Counted from the stretch's first letter, positions 17,315 to 27,664 are shown. The stretch is 34,180 nt of DNA from an uncultured SAR86 cluster bacterium (GCA_902517425.1 CABYCI010000010.1:1-34180), one strand, 5' to 3'. The notes: generated from the sequence alone by a model not told the origin. A program made the numbers and translations.

Positions 17315-19855
17315 CTATTCCTCTTCGTCTTCTTCCTGAGGTATTGTTACGCACTCCATAAGTTTTTCACCCTCTTTTGGGGTAATAATTTTTACACCTT
17401 GAGTGTTTCTGCTTAAAGTAGGTACCTGAGAAACATTGGTGCGTATCATTGTACCTTTGTCACTTATTAGCATTATTCCGTCGTTTTCTTCAACCAAAGT
17501 TGCTGCAACCATTAAGCCATTTCTTTCACTTGTTTTAATTGAGATTACGCCCTGTCCACCTCTGTTATGAGTTGGAAAATCATCTAATTGAGTTTTCTTT
17601 CCATATCCATTCTCAGATACACAAAGAATAGTTTTTGATGGATCAGCAACATTTAACGAAATTAATTTTTGACCTTTCTTTAACTTAATTCCCTTTACAC
17701 CTCTTGCAGTTCTTCCCATTGCTCTTACTTTAGATTCTTTAAATCTGATTAGCTTTCCAGCTGATGAAGCAAGTAAGATTTCTTTTGAGCCATCTGTAAT
17801 AGCTGTTCCAATAAGTCTATCGTCATCATCAAGATTTATTGCTTTAATACCAGATTTCCATTTTCTTGCAAAAAGGCTCAGATTAGTTTTTTTGGTGATA
17901 CCTTTTCTAGTAGCCATAAAAATAAAATGTTTATCAGAAAATTCTTCAACTGGAAGTATTTCACTAACTCTTTCATCATCATCAAGATTAAGCATATTAA
18001 CTAACGGTCTTCCTTTTGATATTCTTGAAGCAACAGGTATTTCATAAACCTTTAACCAGAAAACTTTACCCTTCGTTGTAAAGCAAAGTATCTGAACGTG
18101 ACTGCTGAGTACGTATAAATTCTGAATTAAGTCCTCCTCTTTCACGGCCGCAGCTGCCTTGCCTTGACCTCCTCTCCTTTGTTCACGATATTCATCAAGA
18201 GGTTGAGTTTTTGCATAACCACTTCTTGATACAGTTAAAACTCTTGTTTCTTCGGGAATTAAGTCCTCGTTAGTAATTCCTCTTCTGGTATCATTTATTA
18301 GAGTTCTTCTTTCATCACCAAAATTATTTTTAATTTCCTCAAGCTCATCGATCATCAATGTTGTAAGTGTCTCTTTGTCATCAAGGATTTTTTGAAGGCC
18401 TAGAATTTTTTCAACCAACTCTGAAAATTCTTTGCTTAAATTATCTTGTTCAAGTCCTGTTAATCTGCCAAGTCTTAATTCTAGAATAGCTTTTGCTTGA
18501 TCTGGGGATAGCTTATATTTTTTTCCTGTTAAGCCAAGATCTTTGCTAAGGCCTTTTGGTTTACATGCATCATTGCCAACTTTTTTCAAAATTGCCTCTA
18601 CCGGTCCAGACTTCCATACCTTCTTACATAATGCGGAAGCAGCTATTTTTGGATCTTTTGATTTTTTAATAATAGAAATAATTTCATCAATATTAGCAAT
18701 TGCGACCATTAGGCCTTCTACAACATGGCCTCTTTCTTTTGCCTTATTTAAATCAAATTTGGTTCTTTTGGTGATGATGTCTTTTCTATGTTTTACAAAT
18801 GCTTGAAGCATTTCTTTAAGATTAACTTCTTTTGGTTGACCCTCAGATAAAACTGTAAAGTTTATTCCAAAAGATTGTTCTAACTGAGTTTGAGCAAAAA
18901 GATTATTCTCAAGAACATCTACAGAATCTCCTTTTCTAACCTCAATAACAACCCTCAAACCATCTTTATCAGACTCATCACGAATTTCAGTAATTCCTTC
19001 AATTTTTTTCTCTTTAACCAGCTCTGCTATCTTTTCAAGCATCCTTGCTTTATTTACCATAAAAGGTATTTCATTGATTATTAATGATTGCTTGCCTGAT
19101 TTGTCCTCTTCGATAGATGTATTTGATCTTATATGAATTATGCCTCTCCCAGTTTTATAAGCCTCATATATACCGGCCTTTCCATCAATTGTTCCTCCTG
19201 TAGGAAAGTCGGGACCAGAAATATCTTTAATTAATTCATCTATAGTGATTTTTGGATTATTGATTATATTAATACATCCATTTAAAACTTCGTTAAGATT
19301 ATGAGGTGGGATGTTAGTTGCCATACCTACTGCGATACCTGATGATCCATTTACTAATAAATTTGGGATCTTCGTTGGTAAGACATCTGGAATATGCTCA
19401 CTACCATCATAGTTTGGAGAATAACTTACAGTATCTTTCTCAATATCGCCCAGCATTTGATCTGTAATTTTAGCCATACGCACTTCTGTATATCTCATGG
19501 CAGCTGGTGGGTCGCCATCGATTGAACCAAAATTACCTTGACCTTCTACAATTGGATAGCGCATCGAGAAATCTTGAGCCATTCGAACCATTGCATCATA
19601 AACGGCAGAGTCGCCATGGGGATGATATTTACCAATGACATCACCAACTACTCTTGCAGATTTTTTATAAGGCTTATTGTAGTAATTTTTTAAATCATAC
19701 ATGGCATAAAGTATTCTTCTATGAACAGGCTTTAAACCATCTCTGATGTCTGGAAGCGCTCTTCCATGAATAACGCTTAAAGCATAGCTTAAGTATGATT
19801 GTTTTAACTCATCTTCTATATTTACAGATATAATTTCTTTGGCAAAATCACTCAT
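17315..19855 (-). CDS. gyrA: DNA gyrase subunit A
   Basis: 846 aa; [70 protein letters not shown], GyrA box QRRGGQG. Confidence 0.98.
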   Translation of the reverse strand: MSDFAKEIISVNIEDELKQSYLSYALSVIHGRALPDIRDGLKPVHRRILYAMYDLKNYYNKPYKKSARVVGDVIGKYHPHGDSAVYDAMVRMAQDFSMRYPIVEGQGNFGSIDGDPPAAMRYTEVRMAKITDQMLGDIEKDTVSYSPNYDGSEHIPDVLPTKIPNLLVNGSSGIAVGMATNIPPHNLNEVLNGCINIINNPKITIDELIKDISGPDFPTGGTIDGKAGIYEAYKTGRGIIHIRSNTSIEEDKSGKQSLIINEIPFMVNKARMLEKIAELVKEKKIEGITEIRDESDKDGLRVVIEVRKGDSVDVLENNLFAQTQLEQSFGINFTVLSEGQPKEVNLKEMLQAFVKHRKDIITKRTKFDLNKAKERGHVVEGLMVAIANIDEIISIIKKSKDPKIAASALCKKVWKSGPVEAILKKVGNDACKPKGLSKDLGLTGKKYKLSPDQAKAILELRLGRLTGLEQDNLSKEFSELVEKILGLQKILDDKETLTTLMIDELEEIKNNFGDERRTLINDTRRGITNEDLIPEETRVLTVSRSGYAKTQPLDEYREQRRGGQGKAAAAVKEEDLIQNLYVLSSHVQILCFTTKGKVFWLKVYEIPVASRISKGRPLVNMLNLDDDERVSEILPVEEFSDKHFIFMATRKGITKKTNLSLFARKWKSGIKAINLDDDDRLIGTAITDGSKEILLASSAGKLIRFKESKVRAMGRTARGVKGIKLKKGQKLISLNVADPSKTILCVSENGYGKKTQLDDFPTHNRGGQGVISIKTSERNGLMVAATLVEENDGIMLISDKGTMIRTNVSQVPTLSRNTQGVKIITPKEGEKLMECVTIPQEEDEEE

Positions 19856-19913
19856 TTTTTTGCTTACTTGATCCTTGATTTACGTACGAATATTCCTACT
19901 TATATAAGCAAAT

Positions 19914-19922
19914 ATTTTAACA
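19914..19922 (-). promoter_or_regulatory. Candidate extended -10 promoter element upstream of gyrA
   Basis: Minus-strand TGTTAAAAT (TGn-TAAAAT) in the 82-bp gap between pntB and gyrA; no strong -35 seen. Confidence 0.3.
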
Positions 19923-19937
19923 TATTTATGGGGTAAT

Positions 19938-21332
19938 TTATTCTTTAAATTCTGATACTAAGCCACCAATAGAGTCTTTTGCATCTCCAAAAAGCATTCT
20001 AGTATTTTCCTTAAAAAAGAGTGGATTTTGTACGCCTGCAAAACCTGAAGACATTGACCTTTTTAGAACAAAAACAGTTTTTGCATTGTGAGCTTCAATA
20101 ATTGGCATTCCATATATAGGACTCCCAGGTTCTTCAGTTGCCGATGGATTCACAACATCATTTGCACCAATTACAACTGCAACATCAACAGTATCCATCA
20201 TAGGATTTACATCATCAGGCTCCACCAAAACGTCATATGGAACATTAGCTTCTGCTAATAAAACATTCATATGACCAGGCATCCTTCCAGCCACTGGATG
20301 AATTCCGTATTTTACTTCTGTTCCATTTGATACAAGTAGCTCACCTAATTCTCGTACTACGTGTTGTGCTTGAGCAACAGCCATTCCATAGCCAGGTATT
20401 ACCAACACAGAACTAGCATTTTCTAGAATAAGATAAGCATCAGAAACATTTATAGGCTTTACTTCACCTGTTTCTTCAGATTTTGATCCAGAAGGTGACG
20501 AAGCATATCCAACAAAAAGAATATTTCCGATTGATCTGTTCATAGCCTTAGCCATAATCACTGTTAGTATTAATCCACTTGCACCAACCAAAGATCCAGC
20601 AACAATCAACACATTATTTAATAACAATAGTCCAGCAAAGGCAGCTGCAATGCCAGAAAAAGAATTTAATAATGAAATAACAACCGGCATGTCACCCCCA
20701 CCAATAGGAATAACAAAACCAATGCCACCTAAAAGAGTTAATATAAGTAAGACAGTAAAAAATTCAAAGTTAGGTGTTATGAAAGGTGTTATTAGGATTG
20801 TGTAAAGTAGAAATGCTAATGAAACATAAAAAACTGTTGTAAATAATTTAGTTATTACCGAAGTTTTTTGTATCTTTAGTTTTTCAGATAATTTTCCGTA
20901 TGCAACAATACTACCCGAGAATGTAACTCCCCCTATATAGGTGGTCAACATTATTAATACATATTGAAAGGTGTTGTCTGGGACAGAGTTAAATTCTGAC
21001 CACGCAATAAAGAAGGTAGCAAGCCCACCGAATCCATTAAAAAGAGCAACCATTTCTGGTATTGAAGTCATTTTTACTTTTAATGCTATCAGTGATCCAA
21101 CTATTGCCCCCACTCCAATGCCTGCCAAGATTAAGAATGGATTTACTTGAACATCTGGATCTAAAAAAGTAATTAATACAGCAATGAACATAGCCAATGC
21201 TGATAGCAAGTTTCCTTTTACAGCTGTATCTTCTTTGCCAAGCATCTTTATTCCAGTTATAAATAAAATTGATGCAGCTATATATATTAAATTCTGAAAT
21301 GCTGATATGTTTTCCAATATATTCATAATCAT
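19938..21332 (-). CDS. pntB: NAD(P) transhydrogenase beta subunit
   Basis: 464 aa; multi-TM N-terminus; VIPGYGMAVAQAQHVVRELGELL, GIHPVAGRMPGHMNVLLAEANVPYD, VVIGANDVVNPSA. Confidence 0.96.
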   Translation of the reverse strand: MIMNILENISAFQNLIYIAASILFITGIKMLGKEDTAVKGNLLSALAMFIAVLITFLDPDVQVNPFLILAGIGVGAIVGSLIALKVKMTSIPEMVALFNGFGGLATFFIAWSEFNSVPDNTFQYVLIMLTTYIGGVTFSGSIVAYGKLSEKLKIQKTSVITKLFTTVFYVSLAFLLYTILITPFITPNFEFFTVLLILTLLGGIGFVIPIGGGDMPVVISLLNSFSGIAAAFAGLLLLNNVLIVAGSLVGASGLILTVIMAKAMNRSIGNILFVGYASSPSGSKSEETGEVKPINVSDAYLILENASSVLVIPGYGMAVAQAQHVVRELGELLVSNGTEVKYGIHPVAGRMPGHMNVLLAEANVPYDVLVEPDDVNPMMDTVDVAVVIGANDVVNPSATEEPGSPIYGMPIIEAHNAKTVFVLKRSMSSGFAGVQNPLFFKENTRMLFGDAKDSIGGLVSEFKE

Positions 21333-21601
21333 TTTTTCTTAAACATTTTTAACATTCTATTTGTTACTAAGTAGCCACCAAAAACATTTATTGATGCAAA
21401 TGTAACTGCTAAGAAAGCTAAAATATTTTGTAATTCACCATCTCCGCCTAAAATTAAAGCTCCCACAAGAGCAACCCCTGAAATGGCATTTGCTCCTGAC
21501 ATCAATGGCGTATGAAGTGTACTTGGCACCTTAGAGATAAGTTCGAGTCCTAGGTATACTGAAAGAATTAGAACAAAACCAAGAAGAGCATAAATTTCCA
21601 T
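21329..21601 (-). CDS. NAD(P) transhydrogenase alpha subunit, C-terminal membrane part (split alpha-2)
   Basis: 90 aa; VPSTLHTPLMSGANAISGVALVGALI, FLAVTFASINVFGGYLVTNRMLKMFKKK. Confidence 0.94.
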   Translation of the reverse strand: MEIYALLGFVLILSVYLGLELISKVPSTLHTPLMSGANAISGVALVGALILGGDGELQNILAFLAVTFASINVFGGYLVTNRMLKMFKKK

Positions 21602-22719
21602 TATTTAAACCTCTCATTCATTATTTTTCCATCATAAACTAGAACGCTACTTTGTATAATTTCGTCCTCAAAATCAAAATTTATTGAAAGTGAGTCCTTA
21701 TCAAAAAAGTCAACAATCCAGTTGTTGTAATTATTTGATAATGCGAGTGATGCATGGGAAGACACCTTAGATGCCAAATTAGATATTCCAATTATCTTTA
21801 TGCCATTTCTTTCAATTATTTCATCAACTTGAGATCCTTCAACATTGCCACCAGATTCAACTGCCATATCAAAAATAACACTTCCTGGATTCATCTTATC
21901 TATTGTTTTATTATCAATTAATTGTGGTGCTGGTCTTCCAAAAAGTTGAGCTGTGGTGATTACAATATCTGATTTTTCGCATACTTTTGCTTGGAGTTCT
22001 TTTTGCATTTTTATTTGCTCTTCAGTGAGTTCTTTGGCATATCCTTGATCTGTTTCTCCAGTTTCACCTAAATCAATTTTTACAAACTTTGCACCTAATG
22101 AATTTACCTGTTCTTCTACTACATCTCTTGTATCAAAGGCTTCAACTCTAGCGCCCAATCTTTTAGCAGTCGCAATCGCTTGAAGACCAGCAACACCAAC
22201 ACCTATAACGAAAACTTTTGCAGGTTTTAAAGTTCCTGCAGCAGTCATCATCATTGGTAATGCGGTTGAAAGATGTTTAGCAGCCTCAATAACAGCAACA
22301 TATCCTGCTAGGTTTGCTTGGGAGCTAAGCACATCCATTTTTTGCGCTCTAGTAATTCTAGGTATGAATTCCATGCTAACCAAATTGACGTTTGATTTAC
22401 AACATGCATCAATTAATTCTTGGTTGCTAAACGGATTCATCATTCCTAGGATTGTTGAATTTTTTTTCATCAATCCAACTTCCTCTATAGTAAGAGGTTG
22501 ATTTGTAATCACTAAATCTGAATTTATTAAACATTCGTTTCTTGAGTGCTTTTTTAAACCCAGCTCTTCAAAAATCTCATTAGAAGTGTTGACACCCTCT
22601 CCAATATTATCTTCAAACCATATTTCGATACCGAGATCGATTAATGTTTTTGAAGTTTCTCTATGAATAGGAGATCTTTTGTCAGTAGAATTATTTGATT
22701 TTAATGCTGAGATTATCAC
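21601..22719 (-). CDS. NAD(P) transhydrogenase alpha subunit, soluble NAD-binding part (split alpha-1); GTG start
   Basis: 372 aa; AlaDH/PNT fold; VFVIGVGVAGLQAIATAKRLGARVEAFDTR, VITTAQLFGRPAPQLI, VIFDMAVESGGNVEGS. Confidence 0.94.
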   Translation of the reverse strand: MIISALKSNNSTDKRSPIHRETSKTLIDLGIEIWFEDNIGEGVNTSNEIFEELGLKKHSRNECLINSDLVITNQPLTIEEVGLMKKNSTILGMMNPFSNQELIDACCKSNVNLVSMEFIPRITRAQKMDVLSSQANLAGYVAVIEAAKHLSTALPMMMTAAGTLKPAKVFVIGVGVAGLQAIATAKRLGARVEAFDTRDVVEEQVNSLGAKFVKIDLGETGETDQGYAKELTEEQIKMQKELQAKVCEKSDIVITTAQLFGRPAPQLIDNKTIDKMNPGSVIFDMAVESGGNVEGSQVDEIIERNGIKIIGISNLASKVSSHASLALSNNYNNWIVDFFDKDSLSINFDFEDEIIQSSVLVYDGKIMNERFK

Positions 22720-22890
22720 AGTGTGGATTTAAAAAATTATGTATTTAATTTAATATTAACAGTTACTTCAAGTCAATTAAATTAAAATATCACTTAAATG
22801 AATGAAATTAGAGATTTCGATCTGAAGCTTTGCTACAGAATATATATTTTATTTATTTTTTATTAAATTTATAAAGGTTAAAATAATTAT

Positions 22891-23586
22891 ATGGATAATA
22901 TTGATAAGCAAGAAGTAAAGAAATTTTCTGAACTCGCTGAGGACTGGTGGAATAAAGATGGTGATTTTAAACCACTTCATATTATTAATCCTCTAAGAGC
23001 CAATTACATAAAAAGCAAGGCTGAACTAACTAATAAAAATATTTTAGATGTTGGCTGTGGTGGTGGGCTTTTAACAGAAGCGCTTTTTGATCATGGGGCG
23101 GTAGTAACTGGAATTGACGCTGCTGGACCAGGAATAGAGGTTGCGAAAATACATGCTAAAAAAAATAGTAAAAATATTGAATACCATGAGAAAACAGCTG
23201 AGATCTTAAATCAAGAATGCTCAGAGTTATTTGATATTGTTACCTGTTTGGAAGTTTTGGAGCACGTTCCAGATCCAGAAAGCCTTGTTAAGACATGTAT
23301 AAATCTTCTAAAACCGGGCGGGTTACTTTTTTTATCTACAATTAATAAAAATCCAAGGTCTTGGATAACTGCAATAGTAGGAGCAGAGTATGTATTCAAT
23401 CTTTTACCTAAAGGGACTCATGAATTTGATAAATTTATCAAGCCATCTGATTTAGCTTCTTATGTTAGAAAAGGCGGTGCTGAATTGATTGAAACTAAAG
23501 GCATGTTTTATAACCCAATTACACACAAAGCGAATCTCAATAATGATTTAGGTGTTAATTATTTGATGTATGCTAGAAAATCTTAA
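22891..23586 (+). CDS. ubiG: 3-demethylubiquinol 3-O-methyltransferase
   Basis: 231 aa; FSELAEDWWNKDGDFKPLHIINPLRANYI, ILDVGCGGGLLTEAL, CLEVLEHVPDPE, INKNPRSWITAIVGAEYVFNLLPKGTHEFDKFIKPSDL. Confidence 0.95.
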   Translation: MDNIDKQEVKKFSELAEDWWNKDGDFKPLHIINPLRANYIKSKAELTNKNILDVGCGGGLLTEALFDHGAVVTGIDAAGPGIEVAKIHAKKNSKNIEYHEKTAEILNQECSELFDIVTCLEVLEHVPDPESLVKTCINLLKPGGLLFLSTINKNPRSWITAIVGAEYVFNLLPKGTHEFDKFIKPSDLASYVRKGGAELIETKGMFYNPITHKANLNNDLGVNYLMYARKS

Positions 23587-24232
23587 TACTAAACTTGTGT
23601 TATTTGATTTAGATGGAACTCTTATTGATACTGCACCAGACTTTCTTAGCTCACTTAATAATGTGCTTAGCAGGTACAACAAAAGAAATGTATCAGCCTC
23701 AGGAATTAGGACATATATTTCAGAAGGTTCGTCAAAATTAATTAAATATGCTTTTGATATTGATGAGAGGGATAAGGATTTTAAAAAGTACAAAAATGAG
23801 TTCTTATTAGAATATAAATCCAATCTTGCAGCAAAATCTAATCTCTTTGACGGTATTGAAAAATTATTAAGTTATCTTAATCAAAATAAAATTATGTATG
23901 GGATTGTTACAAACAAATTTCTTGAATACGCTGATCCAATAGTAAAGTCATTTCCTCAACTCAAAGATTTAAAAATATTAATTTGCCCTGATCATGTAAC
24001 TATCTCAAAACCAGATCCTGAAGGTATATTGCTTGCATGTAATAAGCTTAATGTTGAAATTAATGAAACAATCTATCTAGGCGATCATGAAAATGATTTA
24101 AGAGCAGGAATCTCTGCAGGTGTAAAAGTTATTGGTTGCTTATATGGATATTCTCTTTCAATAGACTCTGTAGATAAATATGATTGTGACTTCGTAAATA
24201 GTGCCAATGAAATTATCTCTCACATTAAATGA
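23570..24232 (+). CDS. gph: HAD-family phosphoglycolate phosphatase-like hydrolase
   Basis: 220 aa; LVLFDLDGTLIDTAPDF, GIVTNKF, KPDPEGILLAC, YLGDHENDLRAGISAGVKVIG; directly follows ubiG. Confidence 0.85.
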   Translation: MLENLNTKLVLFDLDGTLIDTAPDFLSSLNNVLSRYNKRNVSASGIRTYISEGSSKLIKYAFDIDERDKDFKKYKNEFLLEYKSNLAAKSNLFDGIEKLLSYLNQNKIMYGIVTNKFLEYADPIVKSFPQLKDLKILICPDHVTISKPDPEGILLACNKLNVEINETIYLGDHENDLRAGISAGVKVIGCLYGYSLSIDSVDKYDCDFVNSANEIISHIK

Positions 24233-24972
24233 TGAGCAAAAAATTAGACTATCTAAAAGATAAAAATATATTGATTACTGGTGCCTCAAAGGGTATTGGA
24301 AGATCTTTGGCTATTAATTTAAGCAAGCATAAAGCTAACGTTATTCTTTTAGCAAGAAATGAAGATTTGCTGGATAGTTTATATGATGAAATTAAAGAAA
24401 AATATAACACAAACCCAATGATTATTGGATGTGATCTAAGTCAATTTGAAGAAGATAAGGCTCAAGAAATTGCAAATGTAGTTTCTAAAAATTATAAATG
24501 TCTTGATGCTTTAATAAATAATGCAAGTATTTTAAAAAAAATGTCTTCTATAAATGAATACGATTTGATGAGCTGGAAAAAAGTTTTAAATGTTAATTTA
24601 ACTAGCGCATTTCTTTTATCAAAATACTTGATGCCGTTAATGATGGACTCTAAACTGCCAAGAATAATTTTTACTTCATCAGGCGTAGCAAATAAGGGTA
24701 AGGCATATTGGGGCGCATACTCAGTAACCAAAGCAGGCATAAAAAATTTATCAGAAATCTTGAATGATGAACTTAACTCATTAACAAAGTTTAAAGTTTT
24801 TAATTTTAACCCAAAAGAAACCAGAACAGAGATGCGAGCTTTGGCATATCCAGCGGAAAACCCCTCTTCAGTTAAAGCCCCAGATGAATTAATAAATTAC
24901 TATTTATGGATGCTTTCTGAAAGGAGCACATCATCATCGAAAACACATATAAACTTTGGTGATGAAATATAG
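24229..24972 (+). CDS. Short-chain dehydrogenase/reductase (YciK-like)
   Basis: 247 aa; NILITGASKGIGRSLA, LINNAS, SGVANKGKAYWGAYSVTKAGI; ubiG-gph-SDR order. Confidence 0.85.
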   Translation: MMSKKLDYLKDKNILITGASKGIGRSLAINLSKHKANVILLARNEDLLDSLYDEIKEKYNTNPMIIGCDLSQFEEDKAQEIANVVSKNYKCLDALINNASILKKMSSINEYDLMSWKKVLNVNLTSAFLLSKYLMPLMMDSKLPRIIFTSSGVANKGKAYWGAYSVTKAGIKNLSEILNDELNSLTKFKVFNFNPKETRTEMRALAYPAENPSSVKAPDELINYYLWMLSERSTSSSKTHINFGDEI

Positions 24973-24974
24973 GA

Positions 24975-25586
24975 TTATATAGTTACATTTTCATCTTCAA
25001 GAACTCTCCACATATACAAACACATATAACTTCTAAATGGGCTGAATTCCTTGTAAAAATCCTCATTATAACTCTCTTTATCAAACATTCGGATGTGTGC
25101 ATTTTTGAGCCCAAGATCAAGAATTGAGAATACATCAGCATCGCCTATATAAAAGATTCTTGACATCTCGATCGACCAAGGGCCAATACCTTTAATTTTT
25201 ATTAAGAATTCATAAAAATCAGAATCAGACATTTTTCGTAAATCTTTTTTAGTGAGGTTTTTAATTTTCTCATCAAAAATAATTCCATTTAAATATTCAA
25301 TTTTTTGTCTAGACAGGCCCGCATTTTTAAAATTAAAATTTAGTTTATTATTAATTTTTTTGTACTTATTTTTTTTTAGGAGTATTTCTGTTCTTGCCCA
25401 TATTGCAGCTGCCGAGGCAACTGAAAGTTGTTGACCAACTATTATCTTTGAAAGATGGTCCACAAAGTTCATGTCAGATAGCTTTATTTTTAGGGGTCCA
25501 ACTTTTTTAATATGATTAGCTAAATTCTTATATTTTTTTTGGGCAGCCTTTTTATATAAAAATTCAAAGGCTTTCTTATGTTCCAT
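24975..25586 (-). CDS. DNA-3-methyladenine glycosylase II-like (HhH-GPD family)
   Basis: 203 aa; IIVGQQLSVASAAAIWAR, KIKGIGPWSIEMSRIFYIGDADVFSILDLGL. Confidence 0.85.
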   Translation of the reverse strand: MEHKKAFEFLYKKAAQKKYKNLANHIKKVGPLKIKLSDMNFVDHLSKIIVGQQLSVASAAAIWARTEILLKKNKYKKINNKLNFNFKNAGLSRQKIEYLNGIIFDEKIKNLTKKDLRKMSDSDFYEFLIKIKGIGPWSIEMSRIFYIGDADVFSILDLGLKNAHIRMFDKESYNEDFYKEFSPFRSYMCLYMWRVLEDENVTI

Positions 25587-26301
25587 AATTTTTTAAAGCA
25601 TCTATTTCCTTATTGGATAATTCCATACTTTTACCCTTCTTTAGACTTGATGGTAAGAAAATAGGTCCAAATCTTGTCCTCTTGAGCCTACTTATTTCCA
25701 TATCAACTGCATTAAATATCCTCCTCACCTCTTTATTTTTTCCAGACATAAGGCAGGCTGAAAACCATTGATTAGAAGCATTTTTTTCACCTTCGACGAT
25801 ATCAGAAAGTTTATACGTTTCTCTATCAATTGTTATTCCACTTAACATGCGTTGTCTTTTTTCTTCAGTAAAATCACCTCTTGCTCTTACTAAATATTCT
25901 CGATCGATCATTGAAGAAGGATGCATGCAATAATTGGCAAAATTTCCATCATTAGTAAATAGCATTAATCCTGATGAATTGATATCAAGTCTTCCTACTG
26001 ATATCCATCTGATCTTTGGCTTTGACTTTGGCAAAAAGTCAAAAACAATTGGCAAGTCTTTCTCTCTCTTTGATGATGAAAGCACTCCTTCTGGTTTATT
26101 AAGTATCAAAAGTTTTATTTCAGATTTAACGAAGGATAAGATTTTTCCTTCATATTCAACTATATCATCTTTATTTACTGAGCTGCCAAGCTTTGCAACC
26201 TGTCCATTTACAAAAACTTTATTTAATCTTATGAGTTCTTCGCAACCTCTTCTTGATCCTATTCCTGATCTAGCAAGAAATTTTTGCAGTCTTTCTGACA
26301 T
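25576..26301 (-). CDS. rluB: 23S rRNA pseudouridine synthase, RluB/RsuA family
   Basis: 241 aa; S4 domain ERLQKFLARSGIGSRRGCEELI; NKPEGVLSS, VGRLDINSSGLMLFTNDG, GKNKEVRRIFNAV; next to scpB. Confidence 0.9.
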   Translation of the reverse strand: MSERLQKFLARSGIGSRRGCEELIRLNKVFVNGQVAKLGSSVNKDDIVEYEGKILSFVKSEIKLLILNKPEGVLSSSKREKDLPIVFDFLPKSKPKIRWISVGRLDINSSGLMLFTNDGNFANYCMHPSSMIDREYLVRARGDFTEEKRQRMLSGITIDRETYKLSDIVEGEKNASNQWFSACLMSGKNKEVRRIFNAVDMEISRLKRTRFGPIFLPSSLKKGKSMELSNKEIDALKNYGT

Positions 26302-26304
26302 GAA

Positions 26305-26862
26305 TTAGACAACTTTAGAAAGAAAGTCATCTTCTGAATTATTTATGATATCTGGTAATTCAGGCAGATCTGAAACACTTTTTAAATTCAAGTCATCTAA
26401 AAAATCTTTTGTTGTTGAGTAAAGTGCTGGCCTGCCCGGGACATCTCTAGCTCCAGATACCTTAATCCAGTTTCTTTCTAATAATGATCTTATACTTCTT
26501 GTGCTTACACTAACTCCTCTTATGTCTTCTATGTCGCCTCTTGTAACTGGTTGCTTGTATGCAATGATTGAAATAGTTTCCATTAACGCCTTAGAAATTC
26601 TTGGCGACTTGTCATTCCAAATATTCCCTAAAGAAGAACTGTGCTCTTGTTTTATATTCAGCCTATAACCAGAAGCGACCTCTTGAACCTCAATTGAGGT
26701 ATCAGTGTATCTTCCTTCAAGCATATTTAATGATTTTTTTATATCGGATAATTCAACAATATTTCCGTTATTGCTTAGAATATTTCTTATTTCGGAGAGT
26801 GTAATAGGTCTTCCTGCTCCAAAAAGTAAAGCTTCAATAGAATTTGTAAGACTTTTGCTCAA
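26305..26862 (-). CDS. scpB: Segregation and condensation protein B
   Basis: SIEALLFGAGRPITLSEI, AYKQPVTRGDIEDIRGVSVS, PGRPALYSTTKDFLDDLNL. Start proposed at TTG 26862 (AGGAGA Shine-Dalgarno upstream, 1 nt after the scpA stop) instead of the ORF-track ATG at 26931. Confidence 0.85.
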   Translation of the reverse strand: MSKSLTNSIEALLFGAGRPITLSEIRNILSNNGNIVELSDIKKSLNMLEGRYTDTSIEVQEVASGYRLNIKQEHSSSLGNIWNDKSPRISKALMETISIIAYKQPVTRGDIEDIRGVSVSTRSIRSLLERNWIKVSGARDVPGRPALYSTTKDFLDDLNLKSVSDLPELPDIINNSEDDFLSKVV

Positions 26863-26863
26863 T

Positions 26864-27658
26864 TTATATTCTCCTAGATGATTTAATAAATAATTCTTCG
26901 CTTTTGTTTTGTATGAGTTCAACATATCCATCTTTGGCCAGTTCCAACGATGCCAATAATGTGACTACAATGCCTTTTTTACCCTCGGGCTTTTTTAAAG
27001 TTTTTGAAAAACTAATTATATTAGTCTTAGATAATAGATCTAATATTATTTGAATACGCTCTTTTGTTGAAAGTTCTTCAAAGTCTATTTGATGATTATC
27101 TTTGTAATTAGGTCTATTCAAAACTTCAAGAATTGAATCAAATATTTCATTTTTTGTAATTAAGACTTCATTGTTTTTTTGGTCTTCAAACTTTGGTAGT
27201 TTTGCTGACGCAACGTAAAAATCTCTATCAATCCTAGGTATTAAAGCAATTTTCTCAGAAACATTCTTAAACCTTTGATATTCTTGCAATCTTTTAATTA
27301 AGGAGGCTCTTGGATCATCTTCTTCTTCATCAAATGATTCTCTTGGAAGCATTAATCTAGATTTTATTTCTGCAAGTGTTGCTGCCATTACAAGATAGTC
27401 TGCTGCTAAATCAAATTTTAAAGAGTCCATAAGTTCTATATATTCGATATATTGATCTGTTATCTTTGAAACATCTAAATCAAGAATATTTATATTTTCT
27501 TTTCTAATTAAATATAAAAGTAGGTCTAGCGGGCCAGAAAATGCCTCTAGGCATATCTCAAGAGCATTAGGTGGTATGAATAAATCATCTGGTATATCCT
27601 CGAACTGACGACCCATGACAGTAGGAAGTTCAAGTTGAGCAAGATTATTATTTTGCAT
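26864..27658 (-). CDS. scpA: Segregation and condensation protein A
   Basis: 264 aa; AFSGPLDLLLYLIRKENINILDLDVSKITDQYIEYI, ADYLVMAATLAEIKSRLMLP, VVTLLASLELAKDGYVELIQ. Confidence 0.93.
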   Translation of the reverse strand: MQNNNLAQLELPTVMGRQFEDIPDDLFIPPNALEICLEAFSGPLDLLLYLIRKENINILDLDVSKITDQYIEYIELMDSLKFDLAADYLVMAATLAEIKSRLMLPRESFDEEEDDPRASLIKRLQEYQRFKNVSEKIALIPRIDRDFYVASAKLPKFEDQKNNEVLITKNEIFDSILEVLNRPNYKDNHQIDFEELSTKERIQIILDLLSKTNIISFSKTLKKPEGKKGIVVTLLASLELAKDGYVELIQNKSEELFIKSSRRI

Positions 27659-27664
27659 AAATAA

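Noticed and set aside
17313-17354. N-terminal extension of serC in the ORF track
   Set aside because: [14 protein letters not shown] is encoded inside the gyrA 3' end; MRKWNFCAGPA is the normal start.
22720-22890. Possible promoters in the divergent pntA/ubiG gap
   Set aside because: Very AT-rich; many TATA-like strings but no -35/-10 pair with convincing spacing, so no site was called.
25934-26308. 124-aa plus-strand ORF
   Set aside because: Fully antisense to rluB; no motif support.
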